Source: Haemophilus sp.
GTDB lineage: Bacteria > Pseudomonadota > Gammaproteobacteria > Enterobacterales > Pasteurellaceae
NCBI GenBank assembly: GCA_019423025.1
Contig: JAHZCD010000004.1
Span: 25,264-89,263 of the forward strand
Length of the DNA stretch: 64,000 bases
Direction of reading: 5' to 3'
The translations under genes were made by a program, and so were the position numbers. The notes below the pieces were generated by a model, which worked only from the letters and a program-made list of their open reading frames with translations, was not told where the DNA came from and searched no databases. This document shows, one piece after another, positions 24,733 to 33,257 of this stretch. The stretch's first letter is position 1, and each line of letters opens with the position of its first letter.

Positions 24733-25161
24733 ATGGCGACATTTAACCTAATAATAGTCAGCGCAGAGCAAAAAACCTTTGAAGGTGCTGTGAAACAAAT
24801 CCAAGCGACAGGTGTGGAAGGTGAACTTGGTATTTTACCAAACCACACCCCTTTGATGACGGCTATTAAGCCGGGGATTGTTAAATTCACCCTTGAAGAT
24901 GGCAAAGAAGAAGTTATTTATGTTTCAGGCGGCTTCTTAGAAGTTCAACCTAAAGTAGTAACTGTACTTGCCGATGTTGCAATTCGTGGTAGCGAGTTAG
25001 ATGCAGATCGTATTCTTGAAGCGAAACGCAAAGCTGAAGAAAATATCGTGGCTCACGTTTCTGATGTGGATCATGAGCTTCTTGTAGCGAAACTTTCTAG
25101 AGAGTTAGCGAAACTTCGTGCTTACGAACTTACTGAAAAACTCGTTAAATCAAAACGATAA
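24733..25161 (+). CDS. atpC: ATP synthase F1 subunit epsilon
   Basis: A 142-residue regulatory subunit: N-terminal beta sandwich (GVEGELGILPNHTPLMTAIK) and C-terminal helix hairpin. It is the last gene of the operon and is followed by a strong terminator shared with ilvA. Confidence 0.98.
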   Translation: MATFNLIIVSAEQKTFEGAVKQIQATGVEGELGILPNHTPLMTAIKPGIVKFTLEDGKEEVIYVSGGFLEVQPKVVTVLADVAIRGSELDADRILEAKRKAEENIVAHVSDVDHELLVAKLSRELAKLRAYELTEKLVKSKR

Positions 25162-25174
25162 GTTTATGATAATA

Positions 25175-25209
25175 AAAAAGAGCGGTCATTTTGACCGCTC
25201 TTTTTGTTT
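25175..25209. terminator. Terminator between atpC and ilvA
   Basis: A 14-bp perfect stem AAAAAGAGCGGTCA/TGACCGCTCTTTTT with a TTT loop and T-runs both ways. It again carries the AAGAGCGGT near-uptake sequence. Confidence 0.92.
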
Positions 25210-26751
25210 CTATCTTAAGAAATATCGATAAGCTTTACTCTCACTTACATCTTCATAAATATAGCCGAGTTGTGCTAAAGCTTGTTCAAATTCTGCGTTA
25301 TCTTTTTCTTCTAATTGGAATGCTGCAAGGATATTACCGTAATCCGCACCATGCGCGCGATAGTGGAACAATGAAATATTCCAACGTTTACCTAATATTT
25401 CTAAGAATTTCAGTAAAGCCCCTTTTTGCTCAGGGAATTCAAAGCTATAAAGTCGCTCATTACGGTTTGAAACTCGTCCACCCATCAAGTAACGAATATG
25501 TGTTTTAGCAATGTCATCATCAGACATATCTTCAACATCAAAACCGTTTTTCGTTAAATCAGCAATAATGTCTGCTTTTTCTGCTTCATTAGTAGTTCGC
25601 ACACCAACAAAAATGCAAGCTTTTTGGTTATCTGCATAACGATAACTAAATTCTGTTACTGCTCGATTACCGATGACATGGGCAAATTTCAAGAAACTAC
25701 CAGGTTGTTCAGGCATGGTTACAGCCAGTAAAGCTTCACGGTTTTCACCAATTTCGCAACGCTCAGAAACATAACGCAATGTATGGAAGTTAAGGTTGGC
25801 ACCGGATAAAATCGCTGCCATATTTTTGCCTTCTAGATTGTTTTGTTTCACGTATTTTTTTAAACCAGCTAGACCTAGTGCGCCAGATGGTTCAGCAATT
25901 GCTCTCACATTTTCGAATAAATCTTTCATTGCGGCACAAACTTCATCGCTATCTACTAGCATCATACCATCCAAATATTTTTGACATAAACGAAATGTTT
26001 CGTCACCAATACGTTTTACTGCTACACCATCAGCGAATAAGCCAACATGTGCTAAATCGGTAGGTTCACCTTTTTCTAAGGCGGCATTCAAACAGGCTGA
26101 ATCTTTGGACTCGACACCAATGACTTTGATTTCCGGCATAAATTGCTTGAGCAAAATGGCTACGCCAGCGGCGAGACCACCACCTCCGACTTGCACAAAG
26201 ACATAATCCAAATCAGCCACTTGTTGCAGCATTTCCATTGCCAATGTACCTTGACCTGCTATAACCAATGGATGATCAAAAGGCGGGATAAATGTCATAT
26301 GTTTCGATTTTGAAAGTTCAATGGCTTTAGCTTTCGCTTCATCAAAATTGGCTCCGTGTAATAACACTTCACCACCAAAACCACGGACTGCATCCACTTT
26401 AATGCTCGGTGTATTTTGTGGCATAACAATTAATGCTTTTAAGCCAAGTTGTTTAGCGGATAAAGCAACACCTTGTGCATGGTTACCCGCAGAAGCAGCA
26501 ATAACACCAGCCTGTTTTTGTTCATCAGAAAGGCTAGAAATCATTGCATAAGCACCACGCAGCTTAAAGCTATTTACTGGCTGGCGGTCTTCACGTTTAA
26601 TCCAAATATTATTATGTAGGCGCTCGGATAATTTCCCCATTTTTTGTAGAGGGGTTACAGTAGCAGCTTCATATACTCTGGAGCCAAGTTTGACAATCGC
26701 GTTAATGTAATCCGATTGAGAGGGTTGAGGATTGGTGAGTAAATTTTTCAT
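25210..26751 (-). CDS. ilvA: Threonine deaminase, biosynthetic
   Basis: PLP enzyme that converts threonine to 2-oxobutanoate, the first step of isoleucine synthesis. It is 513 residues. The PLP lysine is Lys63 in NSFKLRGAY, and the phosphate-binding loop is QVGGGGLAAG. Two C-terminal ACT-like domains (about 335-510) bind isoleucine and valine, so it is the feedback-regulated form, unlike the short catabolic TdcB. It is separated from ilvD by a glycosyltransferase gene. Confidence 0.98.
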   Translation of the reverse strand: MKNLLTNPQPSQSDYINAIVKLGSRVYEAATVTPLQKMGKLSERLHNNIWIKREDRQPVNSFKLRGAYAMISSLSDEQKQAGVIAASAGNHAQGVALSAKQLGLKALIVMPQNTPSIKVDAVRGFGGEVLLHGANFDEAKAKAIELSKSKHMTFIPPFDHPLVIAGQGTLAMEMLQQVADLDYVFVQVGGGGLAAGVAILLKQFMPEIKVIGVESKDSACLNAALEKGEPTDLAHVGLFADGVAVKRIGDETFRLCQKYLDGMMLVDSDEVCAAMKDLFENVRAIAEPSGALGLAGLKKYVKQNNLEGKNMAAILSGANLNFHTLRYVSERCEIGENREALLAVTMPEQPGSFLKFAHVIGNRAVTEFSYRYADNQKACIFVGVRTTNEAEKADIIADLTKNGFDVEDMSDDDIAKTHIRYLMGGRVSNRNERLYSFEFPEQKGALLKFLEILGKRWNISLFHYRAHGADYGNILAAFQLEEKDNAEFEQALAQLGYIYEDVSESKAYRYFLR

Positions 26752-26828
26752 AGTATTACGGTGAGATTTATCGCATTAATAAAGTTATTTAATATTACTT
26801 TACAGTTGATAGTAGATTAATTTTTAGT

Positions 26829-27551
26829 TTAAGTATTTTGAATATATATCTGCATTTGTTGAACTCGCTCTTCTTCAAGATCGGAAGAGAAATTATTTTG
26901 AATATAGCCTAATAATGGTAAGGTCATCATTATATTTTCTGGATTGCAGAATTTTGTAAAACCATCTGCTAACCAATATGGTTTTTTCGTTTTTAATTTA
27001 TGCATAATGGATAGTGTAAGGGATTTTCTTATTAAATATAAAGCGGAGCCTGTATTATCATAAGAAGCATCCAATCCTGTAGCTATTGATTTACTTAAAG
27101 AAATATTTCCACTTCCTGTAAATAAATTACTCTCACGATAAGACAACATTTGTAATTTAACTAATTCCACAGGCATATTTTCTAGTGCCTTAGCAATATC
27201 TGAAACAACATCTAAAAATTTTGATGGTGTATTTTTGTTAGTTGGTAACAATGTAATATCGTCTTCAGCAATTAAACAAAATTCATCTTCGTCAATAGAT
27301 TCATCTAAAGCAATTAATTGCCAACATTTAATGTGTGAAAGAGTGCAAGCAATTTCGCCCATCGTTGGCCCACGAGGTATCATTTGGGTAAATGTTGCCA
27401 CATCAAAAAAGAATTCTTTATTGCCAATAATATCTAATACTTTTCTATCAACAGCAGACACTTTTTGAAAAATTTCGCTTCCTGGTTGTTGGTAAAAATG
27501 AGTCAATCTTTCAGGCTGTCTATCTAAATTTATTACATAGCCTCTCATCAT
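26829..27551 (-). CDS. Glycosyltransferase family 25 protein (LOS type)
   Basis: A 240-residue cytoplasmic glycosyltransferase of the Lex1/LgtB kind that adds hexoses to lipooligosaccharide. The signatures are YVINLDRQPERLTHF at the N terminus, GEIACTLSHIKCWQLI and the metal-binding CLIAEDDITLLP. AAGGA lies just before two adjacent ATGs (27551 and 27548), either of which could start the protein. No simple-sequence repeat is present in or before the frame, so there is no sign of phase variation. It lies between ilvD and ilvA, an unusual place for such a gene. Donor and acceptor sugars are unknown. Confidence 0.8.
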   Translation of the reverse strand: MMRGYVINLDRQPERLTHFYQQPGSEIFQKVSAVDRKVLDIIGNKEFFFDVATFTQMIPRGPTMGEIACTLSHIKCWQLIALDESIDEDEFCLIAEDDITLLPTNKNTPSKFLDVVSDIAKALENMPVELVKLQMLSYRESNLFTGSGNISLSKSIATGLDASYDNTGSALYLIRKSLTLSIMHKLKTKKPYWLADGFTKFCNPENIMMTLPLLGYIQNNFSSDLEEERVQQMQIYIQNT

Positions 27552-27595
27552 TGGATCCTTAAACAAAATTTATAAAAAAACAAACAACACCTATC

Positions 27596-27629
27596 TAAAA
27601 AGATGCGTAGATATTAAATCCACGCATCT
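27596..27629 (-). terminator. ilvD terminator
   Basis: An 8-bp stem AGATGCGT/ACGCATCT with a 13-nt loop. On the minus strand it is followed by TTTT. It separates ilvD from the glycosyltransferase gene. Confidence 0.75.
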
Positions 27630-27647
27630 CATTAATTTATGAAAATT

Positions 27648-29486
27648 TTACTTTAATAGGCTTTTATCACGCACCGCACCTTTATCCGCAGATGTCGCAA
27701 AGTGACCAAATACTTTTAATGCAAAAGACACTTCACGTTCACGGTTAGCTGGTTGCCAGCCTTTGGCATCTTGCTCGGTACGGCGTTTTGCTAATTCTTC
27801 ATCGCTGATTTTGAGATTAATCGCGCGATTTGGAATATCGATTTCAATAATATCGTCATCATGTACTAAACCGATGGCACCACCAGAAGCTGCTTCAGGA
27901 GAAGCGTGACCAATAGATAAACCAGATGTACCGCCAGAGAAACGACCATCTGTTAATAAAGCACATTTTTTACCTAAGCCCATCGATTTTAAGTAGCTCG
28001 TTGGATACAACATTTCTTGCATACCTGGGCCACCTTTTGGACCTTCGTAACGGATGACTACTACATGACCTTCTTTCACTTTACCGCCTAAAATGCCAGC
28101 CACAGCATCTTCTTGGCTTTCAAATACGATTGCTCGACCGGTAAATTTCCAGATAGACTCATCCACACCCGCCGTTTTTACGATACAGCCGTCTTTAGCA
28201 ATGTTACCGAACAATACTGCTAGACCACCTTCTTGAGAAATCGCATTTTCTTTGTTACGGATACAACCGCTTACACGGTCATCATCTACGCTATCCCAAC
28301 GGCAATCTTGTGAGAAGGCTTGCGTGGTACGAATACCTGCCGGACCCGCACGGAAGAATTTATGTAATTCTTCGTCTTTGTTACGAATGATATCGTATTG
28401 ATTTAATTGCTCTTCTAAAGTCATACCTAACACGGTTTTGGTATTACGGTGGATTAGACCTGCGCGATCTAGTTCACCTAATAAGCCCATAATGCCACCT
28501 GCACGGTGCACATCTTCCATGTGGTATTTATTGGTGTTTGGTGCGATTTTGCTTAAGCAAGGCACAACGCGTGATAAGCGGTCAATATCCGCCATTTTGA
28601 AATCGACACCCGCTTCTTGAGCAGCTGCTAATAAGTGTAAAACGGTATTACTTGAACCACCCATCGCAATATCTAAACTCATTGCATTTTCAAAGGCTTC
28701 AAAGGTGCCGATTGAACGTGGCAATACGCTTTCATCGTCTTGTTCATAATAGCGTTTGCAAAGTTCAACAATTTGACGACCTGCTTGTAAGAATAATTCT
28801 TTACGGTCAGCATGGGTCGCCAACATCGAGCCATTGCCCGGTAAAGATAAACCTAATGCTTCGGTTAAGCAGTTCATGGAGTTAGCAGTAAACATCCCTG
28901 AGCAAGAACCACAAGTAGGGCAAGCACTGCGCTCAATGGCATCAACATCTTTATCGCTGACATTCACATCAGCGCTTTGGATCATGGCATCAATTAAGTC
29001 TAATTTGATGAGCTGGTCGGAAAGTTTGGTTTTACCCGCTTCCATAGGACCGCCTGAAACGAATATGGTTGGAATGTTTAAACGCATTGCCGCCATCAAC
29101 ATTCCCGGGGTGATTTTGTCACAGTTGGAAATACACACCATCGCATCGGCACAGTGAGCATTAACCATATATTCCACGCTGTCTGCGATTAAATCACGAC
29201 TTGGTAAGGAATAAAGCATCCCGCCGTGGCCCATCGCGATACCATCATCTACTGCGATAGTATTGAATTCTTTTGCCACGCCGCCAGCTTTTTCAATTTC
29301 AGCTGCGACTAGTTGACCCATGTCTTTTAAATGAACATGCCCTGGTACAAATTGGGTGAATGAGTTCACCACCGCAATAATCGGTTTACCAAAGTCATTT
29401 TCTTTCATCCCTGTTGCACGCCATAAAGCACGTGCACCCGCCATATTACGACCCTGAGTACTGGTCGCTGAACGTAGTTTTGGCAT
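27648..29486 (-). CDS. ilvD: Dihydroxy-acid dehydratase
   Basis: Iron-sulfur enzyme of valine, leucine and isoleucine synthesis. It is 612 residues from the ATG preceded by GGAGAG. Conserved Cys-containing blocks are CISNCDKITPGMLMA and CPTCGSCSGMFTANSMNC, and the C-terminal signature LLTDGRFSGGTSGLSIGH is present. The frame could be extended to 29501, but without a ribosome binding site. Confidence 0.98.
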   Translation of the reverse strand: MPKLRSATSTQGRNMAGARALWRATGMKENDFGKPIIAVVNSFTQFVPGHVHLKDMGQLVAAEIEKAGGVAKEFNTIAVDDGIAMGHGGMLYSLPSRDLIADSVEYMVNAHCADAMVCISNCDKITPGMLMAAMRLNIPTIFVSGGPMEAGKTKLSDQLIKLDLIDAMIQSADVNVSDKDVDAIERSACPTCGSCSGMFTANSMNCLTEALGLSLPGNGSMLATHADRKELFLQAGRQIVELCKRYYEQDDESVLPRSIGTFEAFENAMSLDIAMGGSSNTVLHLLAAAQEAGVDFKMADIDRLSRVVPCLSKIAPNTNKYHMEDVHRAGGIMGLLGELDRAGLIHRNTKTVLGMTLEEQLNQYDIIRNKDEELHKFFRAGPAGIRTTQAFSQDCRWDSVDDDRVSGCIRNKENAISQEGGLAVLFGNIAKDGCIVKTAGVDESIWKFTGRAIVFESQEDAVAGILGGKVKEGHVVVIRYEGPKGGPGMQEMLYPTSYLKSMGLGKKCALLTDGRFSGGTSGLSIGHASPEAASGGAIGLVHDDDIIEIDIPNRAINLKISDEELAKRRTEQDAKGWQPANREREVSFALKVFGHFATSADKGAVRDKSLLK

Positions 29487-29530
29487 AAATAATCTCTCCA
29501 AGTAAATTTTTGTTAAAGTTCGTTTATTTA

Positions 29531-29735
29531 ATTTCTTCGTTAATGAATACTGCCAAATCTCCCCTACCCCTCTTTGCTAAAGAGGGGGGAAATCTTTAGT
29601 TAATGAATAACAATTTTCTCACTTTCATTTTAGTTAGCTAAATCATAAACGCTAAGATCTAATTTTATCTCACTTCAATCCCCTCTTTAGCAAAGAGGGG
29701 TAGGGGAGATTTGGCAGAAGATAATACGAAGAAAT
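29531..29735. repeat. MITE/REP-like inverted repeat, 205 bp
   Basis: Two perfect 38-bp inverted arms at 29550-29587 and 29680-29717, each with its own small hairpin CCCCTCTTT-GCT-AAAGAGGGG. An outer 10-bp inverted pair ATTTCTTCGT/ACGAAGAAAT lies at 29531-29540 and 29726-29735. The 92-bp middle has no gene. Ends and size suggest a non-autonomous transposable element or a REP doublet. No clear target duplication was seen. It fills the ilvD-lipoprotein gap and would form a strong RNA hairpin. Confidence 0.85.
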
Positions 29736-29765
29736 TATTCGATAAAATTAAGTTTATAAATGCAA

Positions 29766-30398
29766 TTATTTAGATAAAGAATCTATAGCTTGAAATGGTA
29801 ATGTAATAATTGCTAATGGAATCATTACAATCGCACCAATACTAAAAGCAGCTAATAATTCAGGAGATGGTGCATCAGGCCCTTTATCAAAGCCTCTTGT
29901 ATTCTTATACTCAATAAAATTTGTTTTTAATGGTTTAGAGAGCCTTCCTTTAATTAAGATCTCATCTTTATTCTGAAGTTTTACAAGCTCACCATGACTT
30001 ATTCCAAAAAGTAAGTCAGGATTTCCCTGAGAAGATTTGTAAACATCACGTTTATCAAATAAACTTTCTATCTCCTTTTTAGTCAATTTTTTGCTATCAA
30101 GTTCAATGAATACGAATGCTTTAATTTTGTTATCTTCACTATTTTTTTCAATACGATCTATGCGTGCTTCTTTAAAGGCTTTCATATCTTTAGAATTTAA
30201 AAAATTAATGAAATTTTGCACATCTTCAGATTTAGAAGAAGAGAATTGATAGCTATTTAAATTTCCTACAGCATAAATATTATTGTTTGCAATAAAAAAG
30301 GCTTGAATCACCTCTGTTTGCTTTGATATTTCTTTTTTATTTGTCGTACATCCAAATACAAATAAAATAGAAATGACAAGTGAGATAAATTTTTTCAT
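29766..30398 (-). CDS. Putative lipoprotein, unknown
   Basis: A 210-residue protein with a lipoprotein signal: MKKFISLVISILFVFGCTTN, lipobox VFGC, with Cys17 to be lipidated. A hydrophobic segment near the C terminus (AFSIGAIVMIPLAIITLPF) is unusual for a lipoprotein. The middle is Lys/Glu rich. I recognise no family. Its start codon overlaps the ilvM stop (TAATG), so it is translationally coupled to the ilv genes, yet nothing links it to amino acid synthesis. Confidence 0.7.
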   Translation of the reverse strand: MKKFISLVISILFVFGCTTNKKEISKQTEVIQAFFIANNNIYAVGNLNSYQFSSSKSEDVQNFINFLNSKDMKAFKEARIDRIEKNSEDNKIKAFVFIELDSKKLTKKEIESLFDKRDVYKSSQGNPDLLFGISHGELVKLQNKDEILIKGRLSKPLKTNFIEYKNTRGFDKGPDAPSPELLAAFSIGAIVMIPLAIITLPFQAIDSLSK

Positions 30399-30616
30399 TA
30401 TTTTATTTCCATAACATCCGGCAATTTCGCCAATTGATTCACCAACAAATCAAAAGTGCGGTCAGATTTTACAGTGATTTTTAACTGTACTTGGGTGTCT
30501 ACCAATGCCATATCCATATTGGTCACGGTAAAGCCGCGTAAACGAATAACGCGTAATATCCGTTCTAATACTTCCGGACGATGTTGAGCAGTCAATTCAA
30601 AAGTATAGTGATTCAT
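30398..30616 (-). CDS. ilvM: Acetolactate synthase II small subunit
   Basis: A 72-residue ACT-domain regulatory subunit (MNHYTFELTAQHRPEVLERI). Its partner ilvG lies upstream with a 1-nt gap. GGAGGA precedes the ATG by 8-9 nt. A longer frame to 30652 lies inside ilvG and is not needed. Confidence 0.93.
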   Translation of the reverse strand: MNHYTFELTAQHRPEVLERILRVIRLRGFTVTNMDMALVDTQVQLKITVKSDRTFDLLVNQLAKLPDVMEIK

Positions 30617-30617
30617 C

Positions 30618-32273
30618 TTAAATTTCCTCCAACATATCAGCATTACACGCACCCGGTGGGACTAATGGCCATACACATTCTTCAGGTGGAATGCATACTT
30701 GCAATAAATAGGCTGTTTCACTATTTAATAAGCGATTAAGTGCTGCATCTACTTCATCAGCACGCTCAATGCGTTCAGCTGGAATATCAAAGGCTTTTGC
30801 CAACATCACGAAATCAGGGTTATCTTCTAAGATGGTTTCAGAACGGCGTTTGTTCCAGAAAAGGTCTTGCCATTGACGCACCATACCAAGGCGTTGGTTA
30901 TCTAACAGCAAAATTTTTACCGGTAATTTGCCACGTTTGATAGAGCCTAATTCTTGAATGTTCATCATCAATGAACCATCACCTGTCACTAAAATTACTT
31001 CATCATGAGGGCGTGCTTTTTTTGCACCCACCGCTGCAGGTAAACCAAATCCCATGGTACCGAACCCCGCAGAGGTAATGTAGTTTTCTGGTGCGAAATG
31101 ACGCATATGTTGCGCAGACCACATTTGGTGTTGGCCAACATCAGTACAAATCACGGCATTTTGAGGTTTACGCTGTGAAAGCGTGTTGAGTAATGACCAA
31201 GGGTCAATCGGTCGATTACCTGCATTGTCGATATAAGTAAAATCGAGTTTAGCTTTCAGCGCTTGAATATGTGCACGCCAATCATCAATCGCAAGTGGAA
31301 TACTTAAAGCCTCTAAGGCTTGAATTAAATCACCTTGAAGGGCAACATTTGCCACACGAAGTTTATTGATTTCCGCTGCATCAATATCACAATGAATGAC
31401 TTTAGCTTGTGGCGCAAAACTATCTAATTTACCCGTCACGCGGTCGTCAAAACGCGCACCGCACACTAACAATAAATCACATTCGTGTACGGCGATATTG
31501 GCAGGTCTCGTGCCATGCATACCAATCATACCCATATAAACGGGATCTGTTGGGTCAATTGAGCCTAAACCTTTCAATGTCGAAACAGATGGCATTTTGG
31601 TAATTTGTAGGAATTTTCTGACCGCTTGCGTTGCGTTTGCCATACCTACGCCACCACCGACATAAAGCACTGGTTTTTTCGCTTGCGTCAATAACGCTTT
31701 AGCTTCCGCTAATTTTAATTCTGAAAGTGCAGTTGGTTTTACGACTGGTTTGACAATGGGTTTGATATGTTCAGGCACATCACTTACTTGAATATTGCGA
31801 GGCACATCAATGAGAACTGGACCAGGTCTGCCACTTTGTGCAATTTGGAAAGCAGAGGCAATAATTTCGGGTAATTCTTCGATAGATTGCACAATATAGC
31901 TGTGCTTGGTACAAGCAAGAGATAAACCTAAAACATCGGCTTCTTGGAAAGCATCGGTACCGATAAGAGGAGCAGCCACTTGGCCAGTAAATGCTACGAG
32001 TGGCACAGAATCAGCAAAGGCATCGCCTAAACCTGTAATTAAATTGGTGGCGCCAGGGCCTGACGTTGCGACACAAACGCCGACTTTGCCTGTGGAGCGC
32101 GCATAACCAATTGCCGCTATTGCGGCACCTTGTTCGTTACGACAAAGGAGATGGTCAAGACCTGAGTCATAGATGGCATCATAGGTTGGCATGATTGCCC
32201 CGCCTGGGTAGCCGAAAAGATCGGTTACACCGTGCGCTTTTAAACATTCGATAATGAGCTGTGCGCCTGTCAT
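30618..32273 (-). CDS. ilvG: Acetolactate synthase II large subunit
   Basis: Thiamine diphosphate enzyme that condenses pyruvate units for branched-chain amino acids. It is 551 residues. The catalytic Glu is in LLCRNEQGAAIAAIGYA, FAD-region residues lie in the middle domain, and the ThDP motif is GDGSLMMNIQELGSI. It is intact, unlike ilvG of E. coli K-12. No leader peptide rich in Ile, Val or Leu codons was found upstream; on the minus strand a TACAAT box is present. Confidence 0.97.
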   Translation of the reverse strand: MTGAQLIIECLKAHGVTDLFGYPGGAIMPTYDAIYDSGLDHLLCRNEQGAAIAAIGYARSTGKVGVCVATSGPGATNLITGLGDAFADSVPLVAFTGQVAAPLIGTDAFQEADVLGLSLACTKHSYIVQSIEELPEIIASAFQIAQSGRPGPVLIDVPRNIQVSDVPEHIKPIVKPVVKPTALSELKLAEAKALLTQAKKPVLYVGGGVGMANATQAVRKFLQITKMPSVSTLKGLGSIDPTDPVYMGMIGMHGTRPANIAVHECDLLLVCGARFDDRVTGKLDSFAPQAKVIHCDIDAAEINKLRVANVALQGDLIQALEALSIPLAIDDWRAHIQALKAKLDFTYIDNAGNRPIDPWSLLNTLSQRKPQNAVICTDVGQHQMWSAQHMRHFAPENYITSAGFGTMGFGLPAAVGAKKARPHDEVILVTGDGSLMMNIQELGSIKRGKLPVKILLLDNQRLGMVRQWQDLFWNKRRSETILEDNPDFVMLAKAFDIPAERIERADEVDAALNRLLNSETAYLLQVCIPPEECVWPLVPPGACNADMLEEI

Positions 32274-32380
32274 GTTGCTTCCCGTTTTTATGATTATTAA
32301 ATAATTTTATGAATATTGAAGTTCAGCATTGTAGCGGAATTTTTCGCCTTTGGTTAGGTTTTCGCGAAAAAACAAATGAA

Positions 32381-32412
32381 AAAAACACGATAACTAAGAT
32401 TATCGTGTTTTT
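32381..32412. terminator. Terminator downstream of yebE-like gene
   Basis: A 13-bp stem AAAAACACGATAA/TTATCGTGTTTTT with a 6-nt loop. It is symmetric in T-runs. It ends the minus-strand gene at 32457 before ilvG. Confidence 0.85.
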
Positions 32413-32456
32413 TGATAAGAAGTGCGGTCAGAAAACGCGATGTTTTCTACACAAAA

Positions 32457-33098
32457 TTAGAAGCCTGCTTGTTTTTCTAATTGTTCAACAAGCGCATCAT
32501 CTAAACCTAACGCTTGAGCTAAATCTGCTAAGAAAATGATTTCTTTGCGAGATAAATCTTTGCTTACTAAACGTGCAGCTAAGTATACATTGCTTGCAAG
32601 TGCAGTATCGTTACCTACAAGACGTGCAATTTCATTGATAGAAATTGGATTTTGGATTTCTTGTTCAAGCCATTGCGCTAATTCAGGGTTGTTACCTGCT
32701 TCATTTGCGATAGTTTGTTTTTCATCTTCAGTGATTTCACCGTCTGCTGCCGCTGCGGCGATCATAGTACGTAAAATTAATTCACCCGCATCGATATGGC
32801 TTGATGAATTTAATACATCAAACGCATTTTCTGAAATGTTTGGTTGGCTATTATTTTGTTGGGATTTTTGATAATTTTGGTACGCTTGGTAAGCAAGGTT
32901 ACCTAAAACGGCAAGTGAACCTAATTTTGCTAAACTTGCACCACCACTGCGGCCTAAAATCATTGATAAAATACCGCCTAATGCCGCACCACCGCCTACT
33001 TTGGTGAGAGAGTCGATTGTTTGGTTGCCGGTTTCAAGTTTGCTTGCAGAGTTTTTAGCAACATCTAAAACTTGATTTAAAATGCTGTTGAGATCCAT
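32457..33098 (-). CDS. DUF533 protein, YebE-like
   Basis: A 213-residue protein with a glycine-rich N-terminal hydrophobic part (KVGGGAALGGILSMILG, LAVLGNLAYQAYQNYQKSQ) and a TerB-like helical C-terminal domain (AAAAADGEITEDEKQTIANE). YebE of E. coli is an inner-membrane protein of unknown function induced by envelope stress. The chosen ATG follows AAGGAA; the longer frame to 33131 lacks such a site. Confidence 0.85.
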   Translation of the reverse strand: MDLNSILNQVLDVAKNSASKLETGNQTIDSLTKVGGGAALGGILSMILGRSGGASLAKLGSLAVLGNLAYQAYQNYQKSQQNNSQPNISENAFDVLNSSSHIDAGELILRTMIAAAAADGEITEDEKQTIANEAGNNPELAQWLEQEIQNPISINEIARLVGNDTALASNVYLAARLVSKDLSRKEIIFLADLAQALGLDDALVEQLEKQAGF

Positions 33099-33257
33099 AA
33101 ATGTTTCCTTTTGGTTGTTAATAGAGATCAAATTCGGCCTTTAGACAGTGATTTTTAAAAAAAATTCATTATTTTTAACCGCACTTTAAATCAAATTCTT
33201 GACTCGGTTTTAGAATTCATTATATTGAAACCTTTCTTCATTCAAAAGGAACTTAAT

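Noticed and set aside
26829..27551. Phase-variable tetranucleotide tract in the glycosyltransferase gene
   Set aside because: No repeated tetranucleotide or long homopolymer in or just before the gene.
32274..32456. Attenuator leader peptide for ilvGM
   Set aside because: No short frame rich in Ile, Leu or Val codons followed by a terminator hairpin was found before ilvG on the minus strand; the hairpin there belongs to the preceding gene.
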